Shown piece by piece: positions 29,041-38,757 of a DNA stretch of 64,000 nucleotides. The notes beneath the pieces were generated by a model that searched no databases, was not told where the DNA came from, and was given only the letters and a program-made list of their open reading frames with translations. A program made the translations under genes and the position numbers. This DNA is from Paenibacillus pabuli NBRC 13638. Lineage in GTDB: Bacteria; Bacillota; Bacilli; Paenibacillales; Paenibacillaceae. Position 1 is the first letter of the stretch; every line of letters starts with the position of its first letter. The DNA lies in NCBI RefSeq assembly GCF_001514495.1, contig NZ_BCNM01000001.1:434001-498000 (forward strand), written 5' to 3'.

Positions 29041-30579
29041 ATGAGAAGACAACTGACCCGTAAGATTGTTCCGTTAGTGCTCAGCATAGCCATGTTGTTG
29101 GTAGCCGGTTGTGGTTCCGATGCTGCGAATCCAGGCAATGACGGGGGGAATGGCGAAGGGAACTCCGGGGCTATCAAAGTCAAAGTATTCAAGAGCCATA
29201 TGGGTGTTGGCAGCTTGCCCACCGCTGATAATCCGCATGTGAAATACATTGCTGAACGGACAGGAGTTCAGTATGAGCTGATTACAACACCTCCTGGCTC
29301 GGAGCCATCTGAATATTTGAATCTGATGATCGCATCAGATGAGCTGCCGGATATTCTACGTCCGATCGGGGGGGTCGAACAAACACTGATTCAGCAGGGT
29401 GGGGCGCTGCCACTGGATGAATTGCTGCCCGAATATGCCCCGCATGTCTGGGGAAATATCCCTCAGGAAGCCTGGGATATCGTACGCTCCGCTTCGCCTG
29501 ACGGCAAAATCTATTATGTGCCGAAAGTGTTCCTCGTGCCTGAACGTGCACCTTTGATCCGTAAAGATTGGCTGGATAAGCTCGGCTTGGATATGCCAAA
29601 GACTACGGATGAATATGTTGAGGTGCTTAAAGCCTTTCGCGACAAAGACCCGAACGGCAACGGCAAAGCGGATGAACTGCCGACAAGTGGTAGGGAATTC
29701 GGCAGATGGATGGACCATCTGTTCGCGATGTACGGAGTAGCCATGTGGGAAGGATATCCCGAATGGGATGAATACGATGGCAAGATCCAGTACGCCGGGA
29801 CCACGAATAATATGCGGGAAGCAATCAAGTTCATCCGTATGTTATATGTAGAAAAGCTGCTCGATAACGAAACCTTCCTGAACAAAGGGGAAGTGTGGCA
29901 AGCCAAAATCAACAATAATCTCGTGGGCAGTTGGTACCATTTGCCTGCAAATGTACGTGATCGGTATAATGCGATGTTAACCCAGGCTCCAGATGCTTAC
30001 ATTGCGGCAATGCCACTGCCCAAAGCTGAAGGATTTGAAGCTTTTGTCACCCAGAAGAGCATGGGTGAACCGGAATGGATGATCCCAGCCACCAAACAGG
30101 ATAATGCGCCAAATGCGCTGAAGTTGCTGGACTTCTTCTATAATCCTGAAAATGATGAGTTTGGTCGCTTCGGTCTTGAAGGTGAGCAGCATGAAGTCAA
30201 GGATGGACGCAAAGTCATTCTTCCACCTGCTGACAACAAACCGCTTGCCTTGGGCATGAAAAATCTCACCACAGCAGAAGACATGAATAAGCGGATTGAA
30301 GAGACATATCCGGAAGATCAGCAGCAAATGGTCAAAGACATGTTCGAAGTCAGTACTGCTGATGCGCGGCAAATTGCAGGTGACGGTCTGCCAGCCTCTG
30401 TGTATGAAGGTTTTCCTGATATCCAGTCTCACAAGCTGTTTCAAGAGGTATTGACCAAGATCGTCATCGGCGAGCTGCCGATCGAGGCTTATGATGAATA
30501 TGTGAAGAAATGGAATGCTTCTGGAGGCGAAGTGGTCACCCAGCGTGTGCAGGAATGGTATGAGAAGGTGAGGAAATGA
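29041..30579 (+). CDS. Extracellular solute-binding lipoprotein, YtcQ type
   Basis: 512 residues with a lipoprotein signal ending LVAGC-GSD (Cys23), then a Gly/Asn-rich linker and a large family-1 binding fold. The RDKDPNGNGKADELP segment matches the binding protein at 14039, so these two are closer to each other than to the one at 10204. It would capture oligosaccharide for the permeases just upstream. AAGGGG precedes the ATG; its stop codon overlaps the next start by four bases. Confidence 0.9.
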   Translation: MRRQLTRKIVPLVLSIAMLLVAGCGSDAANPGNDGGNGEGNSGAIKVKVFKSHMGVGSLPTADNPHVKYIAERTGVQYELITTPPGSEPSEYLNLMIASDELPDILRPIGGVEQTLIQQGGALPLDELLPEYAPHVWGNIPQEAWDIVRSASPDGKIYYVPKVFLVPERAPLIRKDWLDKLGLDMPKTTDEYVEVLKAFRDKDPNGNGKADELPTSGREFGRWMDHLFAMYGVAMWEGYPEWDEYDGKIQYAGTTNNMREAIKFIRMLYVEKLLDNETFLNKGEVWQAKINNNLVGSWYHLPANVRDRYNAMLTQAPDAYIAAMPLPKAEGFEAFVTQKSMGEPEWMIPATKQDNAPNALKLLDFFYNPENDEFGRFGLEGEQHEVKDGRKVILPPADNKPLALGMKNLTTAEDMNKRIEETYPEDQQQMVKDMFEVSTADARQIAGDGLPASVYEGFPDIQSHKLFQEVLTKIVIGELPIEAYDEYVKKWNASGGEVVTQRVQEWYEKVRK

Positions 30580-31904
30580 AAAAAAGATATGCCCTATGTG
30601 GGGTCAGTGGCAGAGCACTGGGACAATTCGCGAAACCAATTCATGAACTGTTTTCCCATAACTCAGAGGTAGTCGCCCTGCTGGATACCGATCCTGCCCG
30701 GTTTGAGGTCTATCGTTCCCGGTTCCCACAGCACACAGAAGTAGCAGTATATGGCCCTTCGGATTTTGGGGTCATGGTCGATGAGACTCGGCCTGACTGT
30801 ATCATCGTGGCTGGCAGGGACGATACCCATGCCCACTATATTGTTGCCGCTTTGGAGCGGGATCTCGATGTTATCACCGAAAAGCCGATGACGACTACAG
30901 GCGCTGATGCCAGACACATTCTTGAAGCAGAAGCAAGAAGTAAAGGCAACGTCATCGTAACTTTCAATTATCGGTATATGCCGATCCACATGCACATCAA
31001 GGAATTAATTCAGGAGGGGAAACTCGGTCGCGTCACTTCCATAGACCTTAACTGGTATATCGATACCCATCACGGCTCCAGTTATTTTAAACGCTGGAAC
31101 CGTGAACGGGCATTTTCGGGCGGTCTGTCGGTCCACAAAAGTACACATCACTTTGATCTGGTCCAGTGGTGGATCAATCAAAAGCCAGTTGAAGTTTTTG
31201 CCTATGGAGCACTGAACTATTACGGGGCTGAAGGCGAATGGAATCCGGCACAGGAGGACGGAAGACATTGCCGTACATGCCATGTCTCAGAAGATTGCGC
31301 CTATTATTCCCGCTGGACGTCCCGTAGTCGTCAGATTCGGGTACCGGATGACCATCTGAACCAACTCGGTACAGCAGGCCAGCAGGAGTTTCCGTACACT
31401 TCATACCGTCCCGACCAGTGTATCTTCGATTCCACTATTGAGATTGAAGACACGTATGCCGCAACCGTGAAATATAGCGGCGGTGCGCTGATGAGTTATT
31501 CGGTCAATTTCTCACTTCCATACGAAGGGTACCGTTTGGCGGTAAATGGCACGAAGGGCCGGCTAGAAACATTGGAGTATCATATGCCGGCCCGGACACC
31601 TTTTCCCACACCCGTTCAGACGATCGATTACTTTCCGCTCTTTGGTTCAAAAGAAACGATCCATGTTGTCCATCGAGAAGGCGGGCATGGAGGAGGAGAT
31701 CCACTGCTGCTGGAGGATATTTTCCTCGGCGAAGATAAGAGACGCCCTTACCGAATTCTGTCGGGCGCTGAAGACGGCGCTTATTCCGTTGCCGCTGGAG
31801 AAGCAGTATGGCGATCCGTGGAAGAGCATCGGCCGATTACCGTAGACGAAGTGCTGGGTGGTTGGAACAGCCGAGTACCCACGAACAAAGGGAGGGAGAA
31901 GTGA
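30576..31904 (+). CDS. Gfo/Idh/MocA family oxidoreductase, YteT-like
   Basis: 442 residues. The N-terminal Rossmann domain contains the family signature ITEKPMTT with its Lys. A C-terminal alpha/beta domain follows, with HKSTHHFDLVQWW. It resembles YteT, the uncharacterised oxidoreductase of the B. subtilis rhamnogalacturonan locus. NAD-dependent oxidation or reduction of a sugar or uronate is expected. Three Cys (232, 235, 241; C-x2-C-x5-C) in the middle could bind a metal, though this is only seen, not proven. The ATGA overlap with the binding-protein gene indicates coupling. Confidence 0.85.
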   Translation: MKKRYALCGVSGRALGQFAKPIHELFSHNSEVVALLDTDPARFEVYRSRFPQHTEVAVYGPSDFGVMVDETRPDCIIVAGRDDTHAHYIVAALERDLDVITEKPMTTTGADARHILEAEARSKGNVIVTFNYRYMPIHMHIKELIQEGKLGRVTSIDLNWYIDTHHGSSYFKRWNRERAFSGGLSVHKSTHHFDLVQWWINQKPVEVFAYGALNYYGAEGEWNPAQEDGRHCRTCHVSEDCAYYSRWTSRSRQIRVPDDHLNQLGTAGQQEFPYTSYRPDQCIFDSTIEIEDTYAATVKYSGGALMSYSVNFSLPYEGYRLAVNGTKGRLETLEYHMPARTPFPTPVQTIDYFPLFGSKETIHVVHREGGHGGGDPLLLEDIFLGEDKRRPYRILSGAEDGAYSVAAGEAVWRSVEEHRPITVDEVLGGWNSRVPTNKGREK

Positions 31905-31905
31905 C

Positions 31906-34137
31906 ATGAGCAGACGCGCTTATTTCGAGTCGGAGGAGAGCATGGCCTACCAGAGCGGTGAGGACATCATGCACACCTTGACGAGCATTGCGGGAAGGTA
32001 CATTGGAGCCAATCCCCCACATCCTCCGGTCTATAGAGTGAGCAGGTCAGGACCAGTGCGCAAGTGTGATGATCATCGATACAGCTTTCCACTGGGCGTA
32101 TTGTTCCCCGATATGGGGAAAGGGCAACAGGTCTACGCTTGGGCAAAACTGTGGAGTGACAGTGACCAGGAATTTACCTTTCATGTGACATGCTACGGTC
32201 CACTCAGGCTATACCATAATGGTATTGGGGTCTTCGGCTCCGCTCCCGATGAAGAATATCCTGCGATGCCCCTATTGAAACTGAAATGCGGGCTGGTTAA
32301 GGGCTGGAATCATTTCGTTCTTGAGTTTAGCTTAGGTGAAAAGGGGCTCGGTGGCCAGTTCGGAACAGGTTCCAGGAAGAACAAACCACTTCACTTCATT
32401 GTCCCTTCTCTGGAGCGAGAGGGACAGGAAGGCTGGCTCTACACGGAGCCACTGGACGCTCCCCTGCAGGAGATCCCTTCTGGTCCACTTGGGGAGAAGG
32501 CTACCGGAGTGAGCTGGTTGCCACGAGAGGAAAAACCCGCAGCGGTAGCACCTTTCGGACAGCTGGCACGGATGTATGGTTTGTGCAGTGGAATGTCTGC
32601 TTATGCGTGGGCGAAAATAAACGGCTCGCATTGCGGCAGAGAGCCTGTAGTATTTTCCGGCGAAGCCTTCAGCCCGGTGGAATTTTCGGTGAACGGGAAG
32701 CTGGTCTTCAGACAAGAGCAGGCAGGAACTTTCCGCTTCGAGCTGCAATTGTCTGCGGTCAGTCATAACCTGACCGCAAATTGTATGTGTGGAGAGCAGG
32801 ATTGGGGGTTTCAACTGGACCCGATTGCGTATAAGCTGCTCACTCCCGCGCAGGAAATCAAAGGTTACAGTGGCAAATGGCTGTACCTGGGTCCTTTTCA
32901 AAGAGGGCAGGAGATCAATCTGGCTGCCTGTCAGACGATGAGGCAGACAACTCGCAGCGGTACGGGTGAAGAAGTGTATTGGCGGACCGGGTTGCCAGGA
33001 GGAGAGGTCCGTCCGTTCCTGGAGAATGAATGGTTCGGCAGATGGAACTATCCGCTTGGCGTGACTCTATATGGCCTGCTTCAGCTTGGCAAAGCGGGAC
33101 AGCGCCCGGATATTCGCGATTATGTACTGAATCATATTGAGTTTGCCACTTCACGTTTCAGCTATTCCTTGTGGGATAGGGCAAGATATGGTGCTGCAGG
33201 CCTGAATAATCAGCTCTCACATATCGACAGTCTGGATGACTGCGGATCTTTCGGCGCCACCATGCTGCTGGCTGATCAGGAGCGAAAGCTGGAAGGTGTC
33301 ACGCAGACGGCAGCTCATATCGCAGACTATATTCTGCATAAGCAGGACCGTCTGGAAGATGGCACCTTATACCGCAAGGTTGGTGTCTCAAGAACGATGG
33401 ATAACACCATGTGGTGTGATGATCTGTATATGAGCATTCCGTTCCTGTGCAGGTACGCTGAATGGTCGGGTGATGACAAGGTGCTGGACGAAGCGGCAAG
33501 ACAGGTCCTTTTGTATAAAAAATACCTCTATATCCCTGAGCGGCAAATCATGTCGCATGTATTCGATGTGGAACGCGGTGCGCCGACACAAACCCCATGG
33601 GGGCGAGGAAACGGCTGGGTGCTGTTCTCCTTGTCCGAGCTGCTGACGGTGTTGTCTCAAGAGCACCCTTCCTTCACGGATATCCTTCAGTTCTACAGGG
33701 AACTGTGTGCAGGATATTTGGAACTACAGGGTAGAAACGGATTGTGGCATCAAGTATTGACTGACCCGCAGTCGTATGAAGAAACGTCCTGCACCTCCAT
33801 GTTTATCTATTCGTATGCCCGCGGGGCACGTCTGGGTTGGTTCATGAACCCCGAACCTTATATACAGGCTGTGCGGCAGGGGTGGAAGGGGCTTACACGG
33901 CATGCAATCGACAAACAAGGCAATGTATACGGAGTGTGTCGCGGCTCCAGCTACTCCTTCTCCAACCAATATTACAAGCATGAACTGGGCTGGAATCTGA
34001 ATGATACACATGGGATCGGCATTGTGCTTCTTGCCGGACTTGAGACTCTTTCCATGCATGAATGGCAGGCGAGCACATCGACTCACGCAGCGGAAATGAT
34101 CGGAACACCGGGAAAAATGGGGAATGGATCAGTTTAA
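31906..34137 (+). CDS. GH105-type unsaturated glucuronyl/galacturonyl hydrolase with extra N-terminal domain
   Basis: 743 residues, about twice the length of YteR. The C-terminal half (from about residue 370) is an (alpha/alpha)6 GH105/GH88-type domain with NTMWCDDLYM (candidate Asp505), GRGNGWVLFSLSELL and ETSCTSMFIYSYARG. The N-terminal half looks like beta-sandwich modules (FTFHVTCYGPLRLYHNG, then FSVNGKLVF-like segments). ATG 31906 is used because GGGAGGGAGAA lies just upstream; the frame from 31858 overlaps the previous gene. No signal peptide. Expected reaction: removal of the 4,5-unsaturated uronyl residue produced by pectin-type lyases. Confidence 0.82.
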   Translation: MSRRAYFESEESMAYQSGEDIMHTLTSIAGRYIGANPPHPPVYRVSRSGPVRKCDDHRYSFPLGVLFPDMGKGQQVYAWAKLWSDSDQEFTFHVTCYGPLRLYHNGIGVFGSAPDEEYPAMPLLKLKCGLVKGWNHFVLEFSLGEKGLGGQFGTGSRKNKPLHFIVPSLEREGQEGWLYTEPLDAPLQEIPSGPLGEKATGVSWLPREEKPAAVAPFGQLARMYGLCSGMSAYAWAKINGSHCGREPVVFSGEAFSPVEFSVNGKLVFRQEQAGTFRFELQLSAVSHNLTANCMCGEQDWGFQLDPIAYKLLTPAQEIKGYSGKWLYLGPFQRGQEINLAACQTMRQTTRSGTGEEVYWRTGLPGGEVRPFLENEWFGRWNYPLGVTLYGLLQLGKAGQRPDIRDYVLNHIEFATSRFSYSLWDRARYGAAGLNNQLSHIDSLDDCGSFGATMLLADQERKLEGVTQTAAHIADYILHKQDRLEDGTLYRKVGVSRTMDNTMWCDDLYMSIPFLCRYAEWSGDDKVLDEAARQVLLYKKYLYIPERQIMSHVFDVERGAPTQTPWGRGNGWVLFSLSELLTVLSQEHPSFTDILQFYRELCAGYLELQGRNGLWHQVLTDPQSYEETSCTSMFIYSYARGARLGWFMNPEPYIQAVRQGWKGLTRHAIDKQGNVYGVCRGSSYSFSNQYYKHELGWNLNDTHGIGIVLLAGLETLSMHEWQASTSTHAAEMIGTPGKMGNGSV

Positions 34138-34224
34138 GGGGAGAAAATAGGATGTTGGGCCGGGTCGTATTGGGCAAAGGGGAACGGTATAATATCGGTA
34201 TATTGCATATAAGGTGGGATAATT

Positions 34225-36519
34225 GTGACCCTTTCCTTTCTGAAGTGGCTAAAATTTAATTTTACCAATCCCCAGACCCGGCTGCTGCTTATTCTGACCG
34301 TTGTTGTCTTCATGATTATTATTGCGGTGGGGATGACTACATATTATTCCTCCAAGTCGGTATTGCAACAGGAATTAAGTGAACCGCAGCACCAGATGCT
34401 GCGCATCAGCATGAATGATATTGATGAGGTGATTCGCGAAAGCGACCAGATCGCAGTAAAAATAGCACTGAACGGAAACGTGTATAAATTTCTCACGAAT
34501 GAAGTACAGGGATCTTACCGCAACATTACGGAGCTGGTACAGTTTTTGGAAACATTAATCAGCAGTACGCCCTTTATTAAGAGCGCTTACATTTACGATA
34601 TGGCCCGGGAGAGCATGGTTGCTTTTCCACAAGGCTATAGCTCCAGCATAGCCAATTTCCCGGATTCGGATTGGGTAGGCGTAGCCGATGAACTTGAAGA
34701 GCGCCCTATTCTGGTCAAACAACGCAAGATCTCCACAGGTTCAGGTCAATCGATGCCGCAAATTACACTTTTCCGAAAAATAATGATAACTGGCGAGTTA
34801 AAGGGCATTATCGCCGTGAATTTCAAGACGGAGCAAATGTTTGAGCACATGCTGCTCTCTTCCGTCTCTGATCTCGACAGCCATCGATTCATCCTGGATA
34901 TCGACAACCAGCCGCTATATGATCTCGGCAATTACGCCGTTGGAGAGGGAGCAGTCAGTCAGGTGCTGACACAACTGGACGGTGAGAAACTTGGTGAATT
35001 TAAGCACGAAGGTAAGATTCTGTTGGCTTCTCAGACCATTTCACCGTATACCGGATGGCGTTACCTGTCAGTGATATCGCAAGAAAGTCTGCTGGCTAAT
35101 GCCCAGAAGATCCGCAATATTGTCTTTATAGTATCTCTGCTGGCACTTGTGGCAGGAGCCGCCACAATTACGTTCTACAATGCAGCTGCTTTTAGACCGG
35201 TACGACGGATGAGGCAGCTGCTCAGCGGATACGACCAGGAGCGGATCAGTCCGGAACAGATTGATCTGGAGAAAATAATGGGGCAACTGCTAACGGATCA
35301 TGCCCAGCAGGCCATTAATCTCAGGCAAACCCTTCCGGAAGCTTCCTCCAAATTTCTGATGGACATTTATAACGGGAACATGACAGGAAACCGCGAAATG
35401 GGCGAGAAATGGAGGCGCTACTTTAAGGAATGGAGTGATGAGCCATTGGCTATCGCCATGTTGTCCATTGATGATTATCATGCCTGGTGTGAGCGCTTCA
35501 AGAAGTCAGATCATTCTCTGCTGAAATTTGCGATAGCCAATATTATTGCCGAGCTGCTGTCTGGACAGTGGCGAGTCCTAACTGCTGATATGGGCAGCGA
35601 TCGGATGCTGGTTATGCTCCAGCCGCTTCAGCCGTGGAGGAACTCTAGGGCAGGGACAGCAATTGGTGAGGCGATTAGCATGATTCCTCAACTGCTCAAG
35701 TTCAAGGTGTCGAGCGGAGTTAGTGATTATCACGAAGGGCTCATGCAGCTTCAACGGGCGATGCATGAAGCGGAGAGTGCTCTCGACTACAGATTGTATC
35801 GGGGATATGAACGTGTCATTTTGTTTGAAGAGATATCTGGCAAGCAACTGCCGGAGAACACATCTGAAAAACATGAGTTCATGACCCAGCTAACGGAAAC
35901 TGTCGAAGCCGGCAGGGGAGAAGAGGCAATGAAGGCACTGGACAAAATGATCAGCCGGATGAGGTACGAGCAATGGCATCCTTCATCCGCAATGGCCTTT
36001 CTGGAAGCTGTCGCAGCTACACTTGAACGCATTCGAGTGAACCGCGAGACGGAAGGCTGCGGACTTGAAGTGTCCGGCTTGCGGACCATGCATCTGGAGG
36101 CTGTCTGTGACTTGCTTAGGCAGCAGATAGGAACATTGGCCGAATGGTTCGGCAGTCTGATGCTTAGCAAGGATTTCATCCTATGCCAACAGATGATTAC
36201 ATTTATGAACAACCACTTGGAGGATCCTGTAAGCATTCAGGAGATTGCCGAGCATGCCGGCATTGGAAGCAGTCTGGCCAGTCAGTTGTTCAAGCAGGAG
36301 ATGAGCGACACGATCCACGGATATTTTACCAAGCTCCGGATGGAACGTGCCTGTGAACTCTTGCTGGATACGGATTACAGGATTTCGGAGATCGCTTCCA
36401 TGGTGGGTTATCAGCATGAGAACAGCTTTATTCGGGTTTACCGAAAATACAAGGACATTACACCGGGGAAATACAGGGAGATGATGCGAAACCGAAGGGA
36501 TGCACTGCTGGAATCCTAA
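34225..36519 (+). CDS. Membrane-bound AraC-family sensor-regulator, YesS/YtdP type
   Basis: 764 residues. The first span is near residues 18-40, a ~250-residue extracellular dCache-like sensor follows, the second span is near 292-315, then a cytosolic region and a C-terminal AraC helix-turn-helix pair (about 655-755; VSIQEIAEHAGIGSSLASQLF, shortened to IQEIAEHAGIGSSL, and ISEIASMVGYQHENSFIRV). B. subtilis YesS and YtdP have this architecture and control pectin-derived sugar genes. It starts with GTG 34225 after AAGGTGGG. Its place inside the operon suggests positive feedback by an extracellular pectic signal. Confidence 0.88.
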   Translation: MTLSFLKWLKFNFTNPQTRLLLILTVVVFMIIIAVGMTTYYSSKSVLQQELSEPQHQMLRISMNDIDEVIRESDQIAVKIALNGNVYKFLTNEVQGSYRNITELVQFLETLISSTPFIKSAYIYDMARESMVAFPQGYSSSIANFPDSDWVGVADELEERPILVKQRKISTGSGQSMPQITLFRKIMITGELKGIIAVNFKTEQMFEHMLLSSVSDLDSHRFILDIDNQPLYDLGNYAVGEGAVSQVLTQLDGEKLGEFKHEGKILLASQTISPYTGWRYLSVISQESLLANAQKIRNIVFIVSLLALVAGAATITFYNAAAFRPVRRMRQLLSGYDQERISPEQIDLEKIMGQLLTDHAQQAINLRQTLPEASSKFLMDIYNGNMTGNREMGEKWRRYFKEWSDEPLAIAMLSIDDYHAWCERFKKSDHSLLKFAIANIIAELLSGQWRVLTADMGSDRMLVMLQPLQPWRNSRAGTAIGEAISMIPQLLKFKVSSGVSDYHEGLMQLQRAMHEAESALDYRLYRGYERVILFEEISGKQLPENTSEKHEFMTQLTETVEAGRGEEAMKALDKMISRMRYEQWHPSSAMAFLEAVAATLERIRVNRETEGCGLEVSGLRTMHLEAVCDLLRQQIGTLAEWFGSLMLSKDFILCQQMITFMNNHLEDPVSIQEIAEHAGIGSSLASQLFKQEMSDTIHGYFTKLRMERACELLLDTDYRISEIASMVGYQHENSFIRVYRKYKDITPGKYREMMRNRRDALLES

Positions 36520-36572
36520 ATCCCTGAGCAGCTGCACTGAACACGCTAAATAACAAGGAGGCACAGCCAATC

Positions 36573-38630
36573 ATGGATCGTCAATCGGTTGTCACCAGAA
36601 ACCATCCGGTATTGACCCAGCTTGAGCCCAGATCACCTTTGTCTGTAGGCAATGGAGAATTTGCGTTCAGTGCTGATTTTACCGGACTTCAGAGCTTCCC
36701 TGATCTCTACGAAATACCACTCGGTACACAGTCCAATTGGGGTTGGCATTACACGGGCGGTCATCAAGTATTCGGAGATCACGATATCGCCTATCAGGCA
36801 TTTGAGACATACGGACGCAAGGTGCTGTATCCCATGAAGCCTGAAAACAAGGAAGAGGCTTACCACTGGCTCAGGCAGAACCCGCATCGTCTTCACCTTG
36901 GACGCATTTCATTTCGTCTGCTGGGAGAGGATGGGCAGGAAACAGATGCCACCGATGTAGTTCCGGTACGCCAAGAGTTGAATCTGTGGACAGGGGTCCT
37001 GCAGAGTGAGTTCACTGTGCAAGGGTCAGAAGTACGTGTGGAGACAGTCTGTGACCCGAAGCTGGATTGTCTGGCCATTCGTATACACTCGGGATTAATC
37101 CGTGCGGGGCGTCTGCAATTATTTATTGTTTTTCCATCACCTGATATGACACATCGGAGCTGGTCCAAATCGGTATTTCCCGACTGGAACCATCAAGAGA
37201 GGCATTCTACCGAGCTGACAACAGTCGACGGAACGTCCGCTTCACTGAAACGTGTACTGGATGAAGATGATTATGGTGTGAAATGGGTTTGGGACGCAGG
37301 TCACCTGGAACAGACCGGAACTCATGAATTTACACTGTTTCCCGAGGCCGTCCAAAACTCCGACATCTGGTCATGCAGTATAGCCTTTGCCGCCAGGGAG
37401 CCTGAGACGTTGCCCACAGAAGCTGTGCTGCAATCAAGTTCGCTCTACTGGAAAGAATTTTGGAACAGCGGGGGAGTGATCGATTTTGAAGGCAGTGCAG
37501 ATCCTCGTGCTGCCGAGCTGGAGCGCAGGGTAGTTCTGTCCCAGTTCCTATGTGCCGTGCACAGCGGAGGGTCCATGCCTCCGCAGGAGACCGGCTATAT
37601 GTATAACAGCTGGTTTGGCAAAATGCATCTGGAGATGCATTGGTGGCATGCGGCGCATTTCCCGCTCTGGAACCGTGCCAACTTGCTGCGCAGCAGTATG
37701 GACTGGTACCTGACCATATTGCCTGAAGCCCGAGAGCTGGCCCGTTCTCAAGGTTATTTTGGTGCACGCTGGCCCAAAATGGTCGGTTATAACGGGCGGC
37801 AGACCCCGTCACCAGTAGCTCCAGGCCTGATCTGGCAGCAGCCACATCCAATGGCACTGGCTGAGATGTGTTATAGAACGCAGCCTGAGCCTGCCCTGTT
37901 GGAACATTACAAGAACATCGTATTTGAAGCAGCTGACTTTATGGTGTCCTACGCGCATTGGGATGGGGAAAGAGAAAACTATGTGCTTGGCCCTCCGCTT
38001 ATCCCGGCGCAGGAGAATCATGCCATGAACAACAGTCTAAATCCGCCCTATGAACTGGAGTACTGGAAATATGGCCTGGAGATTGCCATGCTGTGGGCAG
38101 AGCGGCTTCATCAGCCAGCCAATCCGGACTGGGCGAAGGTGGCTGCGCAAATGGCGAAGCCCCGTCACGAGAATGGGGTCTATCTTGCGCACGAGAATTG
38201 CCCGGACACATATACCGACAAGAACCATGATCATCCCTCAATGCTTGGAGCCCTCGGATTGCTGCCCGGGTCGCTTATCAACCCGGAGATCATGAGAAAT
38301 ACATTGCTCAAGGTCAAAGAATGCTGGGATTGGGAATCCGCATGGGGATGGGATTTTCCCATGTGTGCCATGACAGCAGCCCGATTGGGTGAACCGGAGC
38401 TGGCTATTGATTTTTTGCTGATGGATGCCACAAAGAACACGTACTTACCCAATGGACACAACTATCAGAGACCGGGGCTGTGGGCTTATTTACCTGGCAA
38501 TGGCGGACTGCTGACCGCTATCGCCATGATGGCTGCGGGCTGGAAAGGGGCAGGTGAAGGAGAAAATCCAGGTTTCCCGCGGGATGGGAGCTGGTCCGTG
38601 AAGTGGGAAGGGCTTAACCCCTTGATGTGA
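36573..38630 (+). CDS. Unclassified glycosidase-like protein, probable (alpha/alpha)6 fold
   Basis: 685 residues, no signal peptide. The start RSPLSVGNGEFAFSADFTGLQ resembles the N-terminal sandwich of GH65/GH95-like enzymes (core SVGNGEFAFSAD). The middle has WFGKMHLEMHWWHAAHF, and later PPLIPAQENHAMNNSLNPPYELEYW is recognisable by its core NPPYELEYW. I cannot assign a CAZy family or catalytic residues with confidence. AAGGAGG lies 11 bases before ATG. Sitting between the sensor gene and GH105, it very likely processes the same oligosaccharide, but its bond specificity is unknown. Confidence 0.65.
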   Translation: MDRQSVVTRNHPVLTQLEPRSPLSVGNGEFAFSADFTGLQSFPDLYEIPLGTQSNWGWHYTGGHQVFGDHDIAYQAFETYGRKVLYPMKPENKEEAYHWLRQNPHRLHLGRISFRLLGEDGQETDATDVVPVRQELNLWTGVLQSEFTVQGSEVRVETVCDPKLDCLAIRIHSGLIRAGRLQLFIVFPSPDMTHRSWSKSVFPDWNHQERHSTELTTVDGTSASLKRVLDEDDYGVKWVWDAGHLEQTGTHEFTLFPEAVQNSDIWSCSIAFAAREPETLPTEAVLQSSSLYWKEFWNSGGVIDFEGSADPRAAELERRVVLSQFLCAVHSGGSMPPQETGYMYNSWFGKMHLEMHWWHAAHFPLWNRANLLRSSMDWYLTILPEARELARSQGYFGARWPKMVGYNGRQTPSPVAPGLIWQQPHPMALAEMCYRTQPEPALLEHYKNIVFEAADFMVSYAHWDGERENYVLGPPLIPAQENHAMNNSLNPPYELEYWKYGLEIAMLWAERLHQPANPDWAKVAAQMAKPRHENGVYLAHENCPDTYTDKNHDHPSMLGALGLLPGSLINPEIMRNTLLKVKECWDWESAWGWDFPMCAMTAARLGEPELAIDFLLMDATKNTYLPNGHNYQRPGLWAYLPGNGGLLTAIAMMAAGWKGAGEGENPGFPRDGSWSVKWEGLNPLM

Positions 38631-38757
38631 TAACCGAACGGTATTCCAATGTCTAGTGTATTGTTTTGTTCTCCAGCAGAGGATAACCGCATTGTCTGAA
38701 CTTCAATACCGAAATAACTGTACAGATGGCATAGCCCATCAGAAGGAGGATTTCGTT

